Shown here one piece after another: positions 46,925 to 55,742 of a stretch of DNA of 64,000 nucleotides. The notes beneath the pieces were generated by a model, which made no database searches, had not been told where the DNA came from, and saw only the letters and a program-made list of their open reading frames with translations. Numbering within the stretch: the first letter of the stretch is position 1; each line of letters opens with the position of its first letter. Source of the stretch: Physcousia sp015060555. GTDB lineage: Bacteria; Bacteroidota; Bacteroidia; Bacteroidales; Bacteroidaceae. The stretch lies in assembly GCA_015060555.1 (NCBI GenBank), contig SUYG01000044.1:62001-126000 (forward strand). Direction: 5' to 3'. The translations under genes were made by a program, and so were the position numbers.

Positions 46925-46963
46925 GAGGCTGTGTTATGTATTTGACACAGCCTCAAAGATGTG
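46925..46963. terminator. Hairpin between hsdR and the minus-strand cluster
   Basis: Perfect 10-base arms GAGGCTGTGT (46925-46934) and ACACAGCCTC (46945-46954). On the minus strand TTTATG follows. It lies between convergent stops and may serve both directions. Confidence 0.7.
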
Positions 46964-46978
46964 ATATGAGAGAATCAT

Positions 46979-47497
46979 TTACTTGATGATGATCTTCTTT
47001 CTGTTGCGAACGATGATCTGTCCGTTGCGTGGTGTGGTGATCTTACGGCCTGAGAGGTCGAAGAGTTCATCGGCAGTGGAGACGGCTTTGGCGGCGTCCT
47101 TGGGTGCAGTGATCTGCAGGGGAATATCGGGCTCGAAGACGGCAGTGAAGCGTCGGGGCGTAACGGGATAGAGGTTGATACCGCTGACGATGCCGTCCTC
47201 CTCCTGAGCGCTGTCGGTGGTGCTCCACAGACGGATCTCATCGAGCTGGTCGGTGGCACTCACGAGCTGGTCGTTCTCATCGTAGAAGCCTGCGAAGTGG
47301 TAGCCCTCGTCGGGACGTACCCAAGCGTAGCAGGATGAGCGGTTTTCGGTGCCGGCAATGACCCATCGTGTCTCGATGCGGTCGCCGAAGTCTTCACTTG
47401 AAAGGGGCAGGCGCCAGTCGCCTGTGGCATAGATCTTGCCACCCGTAGTGGCGGTGAGTACTACATAGTACCAGTAAAAAAGATATGCGAGTGTCAT
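46979..47497 (-). CDS. C-terminal repeat and sorting-tail part of the interrupted hydrolase
   Basis: A 172-residue frame with an InlB B-repeat-like segment (LTATTGGKIYATGDW...YHFAGFYDENDQLVS) and a tail ELFDLSGRK followed by RNGQIIVRNRKKIIIK, which resembles the sorting tail of exported Bacteroidetes proteins. It has no signal peptide. It lies in the same reading frame as the hydrolase upstream, separated only by a TAA and one codon. It is most likely the original C-terminus of that protein cut off by a nonsense change, or made by stop-codon read-through. A separate gene is less likely. Confidence 0.65.
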   Translation of the reverse strand: MTLAYLFYWYYVVLTATTGGKIYATGDWRLPLSSEDFGDRIETRWVIAGTENRSSCYAWVRPDEGYHFAGFYDENDQLVSATDQLDEIRLWSTTDSAQEEDGIVSGINLYPVTPRRFTAVFEPDIPLQITAPKDAAKAVSTADELFDLSGRKITTPRNGQIIVRNRKKIIIK

Positions 47498-47500
47498 AGT

Positions 47501-49093
47501 TTATTCTTTATAAGCTCCAAAAATCATTCGTGCGAAGAATTCAACGCAGGCTTCATTATGGCCGCCGAAAGAGAAGGTGCTCGGACGGACCTCGAGCGTG
47601 CCCTGACAGCGGTCTTTCATTCCGTTGTAGAAGGAGATGGTGTTGAGGTAGGGAACGACATCATCTGTGGGGTTGTAGTAGAGGACGATGTTTGCACGGG
47701 GCGACCAGTCACGTGTGATGTTGCACTGCCCCAGGGCCTTCAGCAGCTTCTGCGCGATGTCGGAATTCGGGTCTTTAGCCTCTTCGGAGAGGAGGGCGGT
47801 CATCGTGTTACCGCAGTTGCTGATGACGTATGCGGAGTTCTCGTCGTTGGTGTATTGGTGGCTGCGGATTCTTTCGAGAATGCCGGAATTGTTGAAAGTC
47901 TCGGAGAAGTAGTCCTCAACCGTGGTTTCGCCGAAGATCTCGGGATAGGCTGCCACCATTCCCATCACCAGGAGGGGTACTACGTTGGGCTCGCCAAGCA
48001 CGTCGGTGTAGAGGTAGTGTGAGATGGTTGCCAAGGGGTTGTAGGCACCGGCACAGACGCAGGAGCGAACCCAGTTGATGGCCTGACGCTGGGCAGCGCT
48101 GATCTTGGGGGAGTTCTCAACATAGCGCTGGCAGGCCAGTATGATGGAAGCGCCCTGGGAGGCACCAATGCCATAGGTGGGATAGGTGCCTGCGGAGCAG
48201 TCCATCTGGTGGAGGTCGCGCAACAGGTCGTGGGCAATCAGAAGCATGTCAACGCTCTGCTCGGCCATGATGTCGGGGGCGAGGTAGGGACTGTCATACA
48301 TGTCGGTGATGCCGCAGCCGTAGTAGTCGGGCTCCACCATGACGGGTTTGTTGGTGGAGAAGTCGAAGGAGAAGGCATCGATCGGGCTGGTGGTGGAGGG
48401 CCACTCGGTGTTCTTGGTGACGGTGTGGTGACCCGAGAAGAGGATGTGGTCGGCATTGGAGACACCACCCTTTCCATTGGTGGGAACAGCTATCCAGCCG
48501 GAGAGCCAGCAGGGCTCGCCCTTGAGGTCAACGGAACGGTAGGCAATGCAATACTTGGTGTTGGAGTTACTACGGTCCATGGACATCAGACGATAGCGGT
48601 AGTCGCGGGGATGCGAAGTGGGGACAAACTCCCAGTCGTTGTAGGGCGAGGAGGTGCGGGCGGCCGTGAGACGCTCAGCACCAAGGTTATCAACTTCGAC
48701 ATTCAGGAAGCGGACATCGAGGAGGTAGCGATAGCGGAACTTGAAGGTACCAGGGGTGGTCTCGCTGGGCATCAAATAGGTGGTGCTGGGCGTGGGTGAG
48801 AACTTCACAGACCAGCCAGCGCCGCTGTTGGAGAGCTGCATGATGCTCTCGTCAGAGTGAATGAAGTAGAGCGCAGGGGCATTGTCATAGTGGATGGTGT
48901 CGTTGGTCACTACACGCCAGTTGGAGGCTTCCGCTTCATTGAAAGTGGTGGTGCCGTCCTTCATGAGATAGGATCCTGTGGCCACGTTGCGCAGCACGTA
49001 CTGTGCTCCGGGAGCAACTGCGATACTGTTCTCCTGTGCCATCACAGGGAAGGCCATCAAGGCTGTCAGCAGTAGGGTAAAAATTACTCTCAT
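47501..49093 (-). CDS. Secreted alpha/beta hydrolase, secretory-lipase-like
   Basis: A 530-residue exported protein. A signal peptide of about 20 residues (ending PVMAQ) is followed by a RICIN/beta-trefoil-like region (about 25-180, YVLRNVATGSYLMKDG) and a hydrolase domain with the nucleophile elbow GIGASQGAS near 310, an acid in YYNPTDDVVP near 480 and a histidine in FGGHNEACVEF near 512. The layout fits secreted lipase or esterase-type enzymes. The frame stops at FGAYKE-TAA, and the same frame continues into the sorting tail at 46979-47497, so this copy may lack its export tail. Confidence 0.78.
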   Translation of the reverse strand: MRVIFTLLLTALMAFPVMAQENSIAVAPGAQYVLRNVATGSYLMKDGTTTFNEAEASNWRVVTNDTIHYDNAPALYFIHSDESIMQLSNSGAGWSVKFSPTPSTTYLMPSETTPGTFKFRYRYLLDVRFLNVEVDNLGAERLTAARTSSPYNDWEFVPTSHPRDYRYRLMSMDRSNSNTKYCIAYRSVDLKGEPCWLSGWIAVPTNGKGGVSNADHILFSGHHTVTKNTEWPSTTSPIDAFSFDFSTNKPVMVEPDYYGCGITDMYDSPYLAPDIMAEQSVDMLLIAHDLLRDLHQMDCSAGTYPTYGIGASQGASIILACQRYVENSPKISAAQRQAINWVRSCVCAGAYNPLATISHYLYTDVLGEPNVVPLLVMGMVAAYPEIFGETTVEDYFSETFNNSGILERIRSHQYTNDENSAYVISNCGNTMTALLSEEAKDPNSDIAQKLLKALGQCNITRDWSPRANIVLYYNPTDDVVPYLNTISFYNGMKDRCQGTLEVRPSTFSFGGHNEACVEFFARMIFGAYKE

Positions 49094-49133
49094 GTGATAA
49101 ATAGGTTAGAATAATGAATATTTGTTTGTGTAT

Positions 49134-50396
49134 TTAGTCCTTGAAATGGCGCTTCTGGAAATAGAAGCCGCCACAGAGGTTGATGTTTCCGAAGATGTTG
49201 GTGAAGAGGATTTCGTCGCGACGGTAGTTGTAGTTGTGGATGATGCCGAAGAGGCCCACGAACCAGCGACCGGTGTTGTAGATGAGACCGGCACGACCGG
49301 TGATGTCGAGATTGATGTTGCCACGCTTGCGAAAGATCTCGTCGATTTTCTCAGAGAAGCTGCCGCCCTGGGATTCCGTGTTCTCGGTGTTCTGCAGGAG
49401 GGCGGTCTGCGCACTGGCCCACTTGTAGCCCAGCGCCGGCATCAGGGAGATGCCGAAGCACCAACCGCGGGCAAAGACCCAGTTGTAGCCGTAGCCTGCG
49501 CTGAGACTGTAGTCCACATACTTGATGTGCTCCAGCGTCTCGTACTGGTTCTCGACAATACCCTTGAAGATATCCTGGGGAAGTGCCTGGTAGTCGAAGT
49601 GGATATCGTGGACGGTGACGCCGAAGCCGAGCTGCCACGAGCCTGCGGACCTACGCTGGATGGTGCTCTGCGAGTAGATGGCAGGATGGGAGAACTTGCG
49701 GTGGTTGAAGATGTAGTAGATGTTGGCTCCTGTGATGTTGGAGCTGATGTAGTTGGAGATGTCGGTGCCCTCGTACTTCTCGGCATCCTCGCCCAAGCCG
49801 CTGACCTTGCGCAGGTAGAAGTCGGTGCCGGTGCGACGCCACATCAGGTCGATGCCGACCATCGAGGAGTAGAGGGAGAACTCGAACTTGGAACCGCGAT
49901 TGAGTTGTGACTTGCCGATGCTGGTGAAGTCATAGGTGTAGCCCAGGAATATCCAGCGCCAGCCGAAATAGGGACCGAAGCGCAGGTCGGGGCGCTGGCG
50001 GAAGGAGAGGTACTGGGAGTAGTCATCGAGGCTGATGGTGTAGCGCTCGAAATTGGTGGTGGCCTGAAGCATCCCTGTGAAGTTGTAGCCGACACGCTCG
50101 ATGTAGTCGGGGTTGATCTCGTCGAAGAGATCGACGATATGCTTCACGAAACCGCCCACTTTCTTAAAGAAGGAGGTGGAGGGAACGGGGGTGATGACCA
50201 AAGGCTGAAGGGAGTCGAGGGAGATGACTTCGAGGCGACGAAGGTCTGAGAGCCGGGAGTCGTGGGGTAATGTGTCGAGGGCCAGTGAGTCAAGGGAGAG
50301 GGTGTCGCACGGTACGCTGTCCAGCCGTGTCGTCTGCGCCGAAGCGGAGAAGCTCCGGAGAAAAAGACATGCGGCTAAGAAACAGATGCGTTTCAT
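49134..50396 (-). CDS. DUF4421 family protein
   Basis: A 420-residue exported protein with a signal peptide (about 1-20, ending SASAQ). A short LDSL-type repeat stretch (about 24-70) precedes the DUF4421 core, recognised by NPDYIERVGYNFTGMLQATT near 94-113 and IFNHRKFSHPAIYSQS near 230-245. The many amphipathic strands suggest an outer-membrane beta-barrel. The function is unknown. It lies 15 bases after the oxidoreductase gene and 40 bases before the hydrolase gene, all on one strand. Confidence 0.82.
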   Translation of the reverse strand: MKRICFLAACLFLRSFSASAQTTRLDSVPCDTLSLDSLALDTLPHDSRLSDLRRLEVISLDSLQPLVITPVPSTSFFKKVGGFVKHIVDLFDEINPDYIERVGYNFTGMLQATTNFERYTISLDDYSQYLSFRQRPDLRFGPYFGWRWIFLGYTYDFTSIGKSQLNRGSKFEFSLYSSMVGIDLMWRRTGTDFYLRKVSGLGEDAEKYEGTDISNYISSNITGANIYYIFNHRKFSHPAIYSQSTIQRRSAGSWQLGFGVTVHDIHFDYQALPQDIFKGIVENQYETLEHIKYVDYSLSAGYGYNWVFARGWCFGISLMPALGYKWASAQTALLQNTENTESQGGSFSEKIDEIFRKRGNINLDITGRAGLIYNTGRWFVGLFGIIHNYNYRRDEILFTNIFGNINLCGGFYFQKRHFKD

Positions 50397-50411
50397 GCGA
50401 TGGGAGGATGT

Positions 50412-51398
50412 TTAGAGTTTACCCAGTATCTTGTCCATGACCCAGTTGACGGGGGTGGCGCTGACGCTGTCGAGACGGCAGACGGCCTTGTGCTGCAGAT
50501 GTTCCACGACGTTCTGGATGAGGGGCATCTGCACGTGTGGCGGATTGGGGATTTCCAGCGACTGCACGCCATGCTCGGTGTGCAGATGTATGGGTTCGTA
50601 GGTGAACACCGAGAAACAGATCTGGCCGTGGTCACCGATGATCTGGATGCGGTCGGTGCGCGCCGACTTGTGGGCGCAGAAGCACCACGTGCCGCTGCCG
50701 GGCAGTCCATCCATGAACTGGAAGGAGGCACTGACGGTGTCCTCGCTGTCATAGAGGCCGGCACGGTTGGAGCAGAAGCCGCTGACACGAACGATGGGGC
50801 CGAAGAGTTCCTGAAGGAGGTCGAGCTGATGGGGCGCGAGGTCGTAGAAGTAGCCGCCGCCAGCGATGTCACGCTGTACGCGCCAGGGCAACTGCTTGCG
50901 GTTGTAGTCGAGGTCACGGGGCGGCACGGCGAAGCGAATCTGTACGCCCACGACCTTGCCGATAGTGCCGCTCTCCACCAGTTCCTTCACCTTCTGGAAG
51001 TAGGGCAGATAGCGGCGGTAGTAGGCCACGAAGCAGGGGACACCGGTCTCACGTGACACGCGGTTGACACGAAGGCACTCCTCGTAGGTGGCGGCCAAGG
51101 GTTTCTCGACATAGACGGGCTTGCCGCTCTTCATGGCCATGATGGCAAAGGTGACATGGGACGAGGGCGGCGTGGCGATATAGACGGCGTTCACGTCGGG
51201 GTCGTCCAGCAGTTCCTGAGCATCGGTGTACCAGCGGGGGATGTGGTGTCGCTCGGCGTAGCTGCGGGCACGCTCGGCCTTGCGACTCATGACAGCTACG
51301 ACAGAGGAGCCCGGCACTAAGTTGAATGCCGGGCCGCTCTTCTTTTCCGTGACTTCACCACAACCGATGAAGCCCCATCTGATTTCTTTCTCGGCCAC
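50412..51398 (-). CDS. Gfo/Idh/MocA family oxidoreductase
   Basis: A 328-residue NAD(P)-dependent oxidoreductase. The N-terminal Rossmann fold starts with WGFIGCGEVTEKKSGPAF, and EKPLA near 95 carries the conserved lysine. The C-terminal alpha/beta substrate domain is complete. The family oxidises or rearranges sugars and inositols, and the exact substrate is unknown. The start follows the TPR gene by 16 bases, so the genes are probably cotranscribed. Confidence 0.9.
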   Translation of the reverse strand: MAEKEIRWGFIGCGEVTEKKSGPAFNLVPGSSVVAVMSRKAERARSYAERHHIPRWYTDAQELLDDPDVNAVYIATPPSSHVTFAIMAMKSGKPVYVEKPLAATYEECLRVNRVSRETGVPCFVAYYRRYLPYFQKVKELVESGTIGKVVGVQIRFAVPPRDLDYNRKQLPWRVQRDIAGGGYFYDLAPHQLDLLQELFGPIVRVSGFCSNRAGLYDSEDTVSASFQFMDGLPGSGTWCFCAHKSARTDRIQIIGDHGQICFSVFTYEPIHLHTEHGVQSLEIPNPPHVQMPLIQNVVEHLQHKAVCRLDSVSATPVNWVMDKILGKL

Positions 51399-51414
51399 TG
51401 TAGGATGGTTCGGA

Positions 51415-52806
51415 TTATTTCTTACCTGCCTTCCAGAAGTCTTCCTCGGCCTTCAGCTCAGCCTGCTGGCGGTCGTACTCAGCCTTCTGACGGGCATACT
51501 CGGCATTGTGAGCCTCCACGGTCTGGATGCTGCTCTTCAGGCGCTGTGCCTGACCGGCGAGGGTGATGTCGGCGGCTGCAGCCTTGTCGCAGTAGGTCTT
51601 GGCCTGAGCGTAGTTCTTCTCCTTGGTGGCGATGTTGGCACGCTGCATATAGCACTTACCCTCGAGGTCGGGGTTGTACTGCATGGCCTTGTCGAGGTAG
51701 TCATAAGCGCTCTTGAAGTCGCCACCCTTGCGCATAGCGGCAGCCACACGCAGGGCGATGTTACCCTTCTGGGTGTCGCTCTGGCAGAGGTCGATGGCGT
51801 CGTTGTAGTACTTCACGCTCTTGGCGGTCTCGCCGTCCTTGTAGTATTTCTGGGCTGTACCGATGGCGCTCTCGAAGGTAGGTTCGATGTTGTAGGCGTA
51901 CTCGGCAGCCTTGTAATAGACGGGGGTGTCATCGCAGTCGTTGGCGGCCATCAGCGTCAGGGCGCTCTTCAGGTAAGCGAGGTTATCCTTGTTGGCCTCG
52001 ATCTTCGGGGTGAAGATGGCGATGATCTGGTCGCGATCGGCAGCCTTGGACTCAGCGAAGAGACCTTCGATGGTGTTCAGGGGCTGGTCGTACTTGGCGA
52101 CAATCTTCTGGGCCTTCTCGGGATCGGTCTCTTCCTTGGCCAGCTGCAGCATCTTGTCGCAGACATCCTTGCTCTCGAGGTAGTCCTGCAGGAAGGACTC
52201 GCGGAAGCCGTTGTTGTCGGCCTGGTACTTGGCGTAGCTCACACGGAAGAAGGCATCGAGCACGAAGCCCTCGACCTCGCGGCCGCCCTGTTCGTTGATC
52301 TTGTTGATACCGTCCTTGAACATAGCATAGGCCTTGTCAAGTGTGTAGGTCGGGTCGCAGGCAGGACCGTAGGCAGCATAGTCATAAGCCTTGCGGGCGA
52401 TGACGTCGCCCTCGGTGGCACGACGGTCGGCACGGGTGAAGGAGTTGAGGCCTGCGAGATTCTTGACGCGGGTGTCATAAACATTCATCAGTTCCTGGAA
52501 GTACTGCTGCTTCTTGGCGGCGTCCTGCTCGCCCTGAATCAGCATGGCCAGCATGTAGGCACCGTTGGTGTAGAGACCCATCTGTGCGAAAGGAGCTTTC
52601 TCGAAAGCGGGCTTCCAAGCCTCATAAGCTTCTTCCCAGTTGTTGCCGTTAATAGCGGTCTGGAACAGACTCAGGTTCTGACGCGTGCGCAGGCTGTCTT
52701 CGCCTGTGCCGATACGGTCATACCATGCTGTTCCCTCGTACTGCGCCATGGCGGTGGCGCTCACAGCCATCATGGCGATGGCAAGAAATACATTCTTCAT
52801 TTTCAT
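51415..52806 (-). CDS. Periplasmic TPR protein
   Basis: A 463-residue exported protein with a signal peptide (about 1-22, ending in AMAQ) followed almost entirely by tetratricopeptide-like helices, for example YYKDGETAKSVKYYNDAIDL near 318 and FKSAYDYLDKAMQYNPDLEG near 362. The C-terminal end is a charged helix. Probably a scaffold in the periplasm. Two ATGs two codons apart can start it. Confidence 0.8.
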   Translation of the reverse strand: MKMKNVFLAIAMMAVSATAMAQYEGTAWYDRIGTGEDSLRTRQNLSLFQTAINGNNWEEAYEAWKPAFEKAPFAQMGLYTNGAYMLAMLIQGEQDAAKKQQYFQELMNVYDTRVKNLAGLNSFTRADRRATEGDVIARKAYDYAAYGPACDPTYTLDKAYAMFKDGINKINEQGGREVEGFVLDAFFRVSYAKYQADNNGFRESFLQDYLESKDVCDKMLQLAKEETDPEKAQKIVAKYDQPLNTIEGLFAESKAADRDQIIAIFTPKIEANKDNLAYLKSALTLMAANDCDDTPVYYKAAEYAYNIEPTFESAIGTAQKYYKDGETAKSVKYYNDAIDLCQSDTQKGNIALRVAAAMRKGGDFKSAYDYLDKAMQYNPDLEGKCYMQRANIATKEKNYAQAKTYCDKAAAADITLAGQAQRLKSSIQTVEAHNAEYARQKAEYDRQQAELKAEEDFWKAGKK

Positions 52807-52836
52807 TTGTATCTTTTTTTGTAGCTTACTTACGGA

Positions 52837-53418
52837 TTAGACATTCAACTCGGAATAGGGTTTAAGACCCACAAAGGAGTATTGGAAATTTTTTCCCTTG
52901 GGTGAAGGGAACTGGCTGCGCGGATCGACATCGGAGCGCGAACGCAGGTAATCGACGATGCGGTTGTAGCAGTCCTGTGCGCTGTAGGCCTTCACCAAGG
53001 CAGCGAAGGTGGTGTCGAGATAATCAAACTTACCTGTCTCAGGCACCACCACTACACGCTTGAAGGTGATGGAACCCTCGTACCAGCCCGGGCACTCGTC
53101 GTTCAGACGCTGGCGGGCCAGATCTCTGGAACGCAGCGGACGGTCGGGGCGGGCTTCAGCATTCTCAGTCTCGCCTCCCTTGCCGTTGGCCTTGAACTCC
53201 TCGAGCGTGGAGGCCTGTGTCTTGATGACGATGAAGTACACGCGCGGGCGTACCTTATATCTTTTAGGAAATGGTATGGACCCTTCGGCATAGTCACGGA
53301 ATTCAGCCTCGAACTGAGGGGTTACCTTAAAGTCCTGAATGGAGCGGATGAAGTCTAAAGCGGCATCAACGGTGGTCACCACGACTTCATCTTCAAAATA
53401 GCGAATATACAAATTCAT
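52837..53418 (-). CDS. Conserved hypothetical protein
   Basis: A 193-residue soluble protein of unknown function, mixed alpha/beta by eye. Segments such as YFIVIKTQASTLEEFKANG and GWYEGSITFKRVVVVPETGK are distinctive but not in any family I can name. It has a good -7 box 26 bases upstream and leads the minus-strand cluster. Confidence 0.7.
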   Translation of the reverse strand: MNLYIRYFEDEVVVTTVDAALDFIRSIQDFKVTPQFEAEFRDYAEGSIPFPKRYKVRPRVYFIVIKTQASTLEEFKANGKGGETENAEARPDRPLRSRDLARQRLNDECPGWYEGSITFKRVVVVPETGKFDYLDTTFAALVKAYSAQDCYNRIVDYLRSRSDVDPRSQFPSPKGKNFQYSFVGLKPYSELNV

Positions 53419-53443
53419 TTTCTTCGTTTCTTAAAAAGCGGCG

Positions 53444-53451
53444 CAAAGGTA
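53444..53451 (-). promoter_or_regulatory. Promoter -7 box of the minus-strand cluster
   Basis: On the minus strand TACCTTTG lies 26 bases before the ATG at 53418. Confidence 0.75.
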
Positions 53452-53542
53452 CACAAAATCTTTGAAATAGTCTCTTTTTTATCACCTTTTTCAGAGATAG
53501 AGGCTCTGATTCTTGACAGAAACGAAAAAAGTAGGGCAAACC

Positions 53543-53574
53543 TTTGGCCATTCCGCAGAAAGTCACTATCTTTG
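53543..53574 (+). promoter_or_regulatory. Promoter of the L21-L27 operon
   Basis: TTTG at 53543-53546 and TATCTTTG at 53567-53574 are 20 bases apart. Confidence 0.8.
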
Positions 53575-53579
53575 CGGCC

Positions 53580-53666
53580 GATTTGAGACCGAAGGGGCTT
53601 AGTGAAGTGGTGCCACGATGGTTACCCGCCTCCCGGTAAAACCCGTTAAATACATATTTATCACAA
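53580..53666 (+). promoter_or_regulatory. Structured 5' leader of rplU
   Basis: The 85-base leader contains a hairpin, GGTTACC...GGTAAAACC (about 53619-53644) with a GC-rich loop, and an upstream GGTGCC-type stem (about 53609). Ribosomal protein operons are often controlled by leader structures that bind one of their products. Whether this one belongs to a known class is not certain. Confidence 0.45.
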
Positions 53667-53984
53667 ATGTACGCAATCGTAGAGATTAACGGTCAACAGT
53701 TCAAGGCAGAAGCCGGCAAGAAGCTGTTTGTGTACCACATCCAGGGTGCCGAGGCTCAGCAGACTGTTGAATTTGAGAGAGTGTTATTGGTGGACAACGA
53801 AGGTGCCATCACCGTGGGTGCTCCCGTGGTGAAGGGTGCTAAGGTGGTCTGCGAAGTCGTTTCACCCCTGGTTAAAGGCGACAAGGTGCTCGTCTTCCAC
53901 AAGAAGCGCCGCAAGGGCTTCCGTAAGTTGAACGGTCACCGCCAGCAGTTCACGGAGTTGAACATCAAGGAAGTTATTGCTTAA
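53667..53984 (+). CDS. rplU: 50S ribosomal protein L21
   Basis: A 105-residue L21 with the family start MYAIVEINGQQFK and the C-terminal KRRKGFRKLNGHRQQFT segment that binds 23S rRNA. It is the first gene of the rplU-rpmA operon, 22 bases before rpmA. Confidence 0.97.
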   Translation: MYAIVEINGQQFKAEAGKKLFVYHIQGAEAQQTVEFERVLLVDNEGAITVGAPVVKGAKVVCEVVSPLVKGDKVLVFHKKRRKGFRKLNGHRQQFTELNIKEVIA

Positions 53985-54006
53985 CCACTAAAACAACTGA
54001 AGAAAC

Positions 54007-54270
54007 ATGGCACATAAAAAAGGTGTAGGTAGTTCTAAGAACGGCCGCGAGTCTGCAGCACAAAGACTCGGTGTGAAGATTTTTGGTGGTCAGCACTGCG
54101 TGGCTGGTAACATCATCGTTCGCCAGCGTGGCACACAGCACTATCCCGGCAAGAATGTCGGCATGGGCAGCGACCACACACTCTATGCCCTCGTGGACGG
54201 CGTGGTATCCTTCAAGAAAGGACGCCTCGACCGCAGTACGGTGTCCGTAGAGCCCGTAGCTGAGGCATAA
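54007..54270 (+). CDS. rpmA: 50S ribosomal protein L27
   Basis: An 87-residue L27. MAHKKGVGSSKNGRES is the typical flexible N-terminus that reaches the peptidyl-transferase centre, followed by the conserved RLGVKIFGGQ. No N-terminal cleavage sequence of the Firmicutes kind is present. Confidence 0.97.
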   Translation: MAHKKGVGSSKNGRESAAQRLGVKIFGGQHCVAGNIIVRQRGTQHYPGKNVGMGSDHTLYALVDGVVSFKKGRLDRSTVSVEPVAEA

Positions 54271-54283
54271 GACAACTCTCGTA

Positions 54284-54373
54284 ATTTACAATTTACGGAT
54301 TTACAATTTACGATTTGGTGTGCCTCTCCTATGTAGGCCTCCGAGCGTAAATCGTAAATCCGTAATTCGTAAA
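54284..54373 (+). repeat. AATTTAC/CGTAAAT repeat cluster, inverted
   Basis: Units of ACAATTT and ACGATTT (54284-54317) face CGTAAAT units (54350-54372) across 33 bases. The two halves are inverted copies and could form a hairpin after rpmA. The period is mostly 7 bases with occasional 8. Confidence 0.65.
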
Positions 54374-54394
54374 AAGAAATCTATCGCAAATCCA

Positions 54395-54422
54395 TAAACG
54401 TTAAACGATAAACGTTAAACGA
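54395..54422 (+). repeat. (TAAACGT) heptamer leader of serS
   Basis: Four 7-base units (TAAACGT, TAAACGA, TAAACGT, TAAACGA) end three bases before the serS ATG. The layout and the last 10 bases match the korB leader. Confidence 0.9.
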
Positions 54423-54425
54423 ATA

Positions 54426-55742
54426 ATGTTAACACTTAAACTCATCAATGAAGAGACCGACCGCGTCATTCGCGGTCTTGAGAAGAAGCACTTCCAGGGC
54501 GCCAAGGAGGCCATCGCCGCCGTGCAGGCCACAGACAAGAAACGCCGCGAGGCACAGCAGCAGCTCGACAACCTGCTCGCCGAGAGCAAGAAGAAAGCTG
54601 CCGAGATTGGCGGACTCATGAAGCAGGGACTGCGCGAGCAGGCCGACCAGGCCAAGGCCGCCGTGGCAACACTCAAGGAGAAGGCCAAGGACCTCGAAAC
54701 CATCATGGACGAGGCACAGCGCCAGCTCACCGAGCAGCTCTGCCAGATTCCCAATATCCCCTATGACGAAGTTCCCGAAGGTGCTGCGGCTGAGGACAAT
54801 GTGGTGGTGAAGAGCAACCTGAAAGAATGCGACGGCACCGACACCGTAGGCAACTGGACGACGAATCCTGTGGTTGAGGCAGCACGCCTTCCCCACTGGG
54901 AACTGGCCAAGAAATACAATCTCATCGACTTCGACCTGGGCGTGAAGATCACAGGTGCCGGCTTCCCCGTCTATATCGGTAAGGGTGCCCAGCTGCAACG
55001 CGCACTCATCAACTTCTTCCTCGCCGAAGCCAACAAGGCCGGCTACACGGAGATCATGCCGCCGACAGTCGTGAATGCAGCTTCAGGCTACGGCACAGGT
55101 CAGCTGCCTGACAAGGAGGGCCAGATGTACCACGCCGAGGTGGATGACTTCTACCTTATCCCCACGGCCGAGGTGCCCGTGACAAACATCTACCGCGATG
55201 TCATCCTCGACGAGAAAGACCTGCCCATCAAGAACTGCGCCTACACGCAGTGCTTCCGCCGCGAAGCCGGCAGCTACGGCAAGGACGTGCGCGGACTGAA
55301 CCGTCTGCACGAGTTCTCGAAGATAGAGATTGTACGCATCGACACTCCCGAACACTCCAAGGAGAGCCACAAGGAGATGTTGGCACACGTGGAGGGTCTG
55401 CTGCAGAAGCTGGAACTCCCCTATCGCATCCTGCGCCTCTGCGGCGGCGACCAGAGCTTCACCAGCGCCATCTGCTATGACTTCGAGGTGTATAGCGAGG
55501 CACAGAAGCGCTGGCTCGAAGTCAGCAGCGTCTCGAACTTCGACACCTATCAGGCCAACCGCCTGAAGTGCCGCTACCGTCGCACTGCCGACAAGAAGAC
55601 AGAGCTCTGCCACACCCTCAACGGCTCGGCCCTGGCCCTGCCCCGCATCGTGGCTGCTCTCTTAGAGAACAACCAGACTGAAGCCGGCATCCGCATCCCC
55701 AAGGCTCTGCAGCCCTACACCGGCTTCGACATCATCGACTGA
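54426..55742 (+). CDS. serS: Serine--tRNA ligase
   Basis: A 438-residue class II aminoacyl-tRNA synthetase. The N-terminal coiled-coil arm (about 25-110) binds the long variable arm of tRNA-Ser. Motif 2 is in FRREAGSYGKDVRGLNRLHEF near 279-299, and motif 3 is in LNGSALALPRIVAALLENNQ near 398-417. Its stop overlaps the lrgA start by one base. No Shine-Dalgarno sequence is present before the start, only the heptamer leader. Confidence 0.95.
   Translation: MLTLKLINEETDRVIRGLEKKHFQGAKEAIAAVQATDKKRREAQQQLDNLLAESKKKAAEIGGLMKQGLREQADQAKAAVATLKEKAKDLETIMDEAQRQLTEQLCQIPNIPYDEVPEGAAAEDNVVVKSNLKECDGTDTVGNWTTNPVVEAARLPHWELAKKYNLIDFDLGVKITGAGFPVYIGKGAQLQRALINFFLAEANKAGYTEIMPPTVVNAASGYGTGQLPDKEGQMYHAEVDDFYLIPTAEVPVTNIYRDVILDEKDLPIKNCAYTQCFRREAGSYGKDVRGLNRLHEFSKIEIVRIDTPEHSKESHKEMLAHVEGLLQKLELPYRILRLCGGDQSFTSAICYDFEVYSEAQKRWLEVSSVSNFDTYQANRLKCRYRRTADKKTELCHTLNGSALALPRIVAALLENNQTEAGIRIPKALQPYTGFDIID

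Noticed and set aside
51280..52824. 514-residue plus-strand frame opposite the TPR gene
   Set aside because: Low-complexity L/V/G composition and complete overlap with a well-supported TPR protein.
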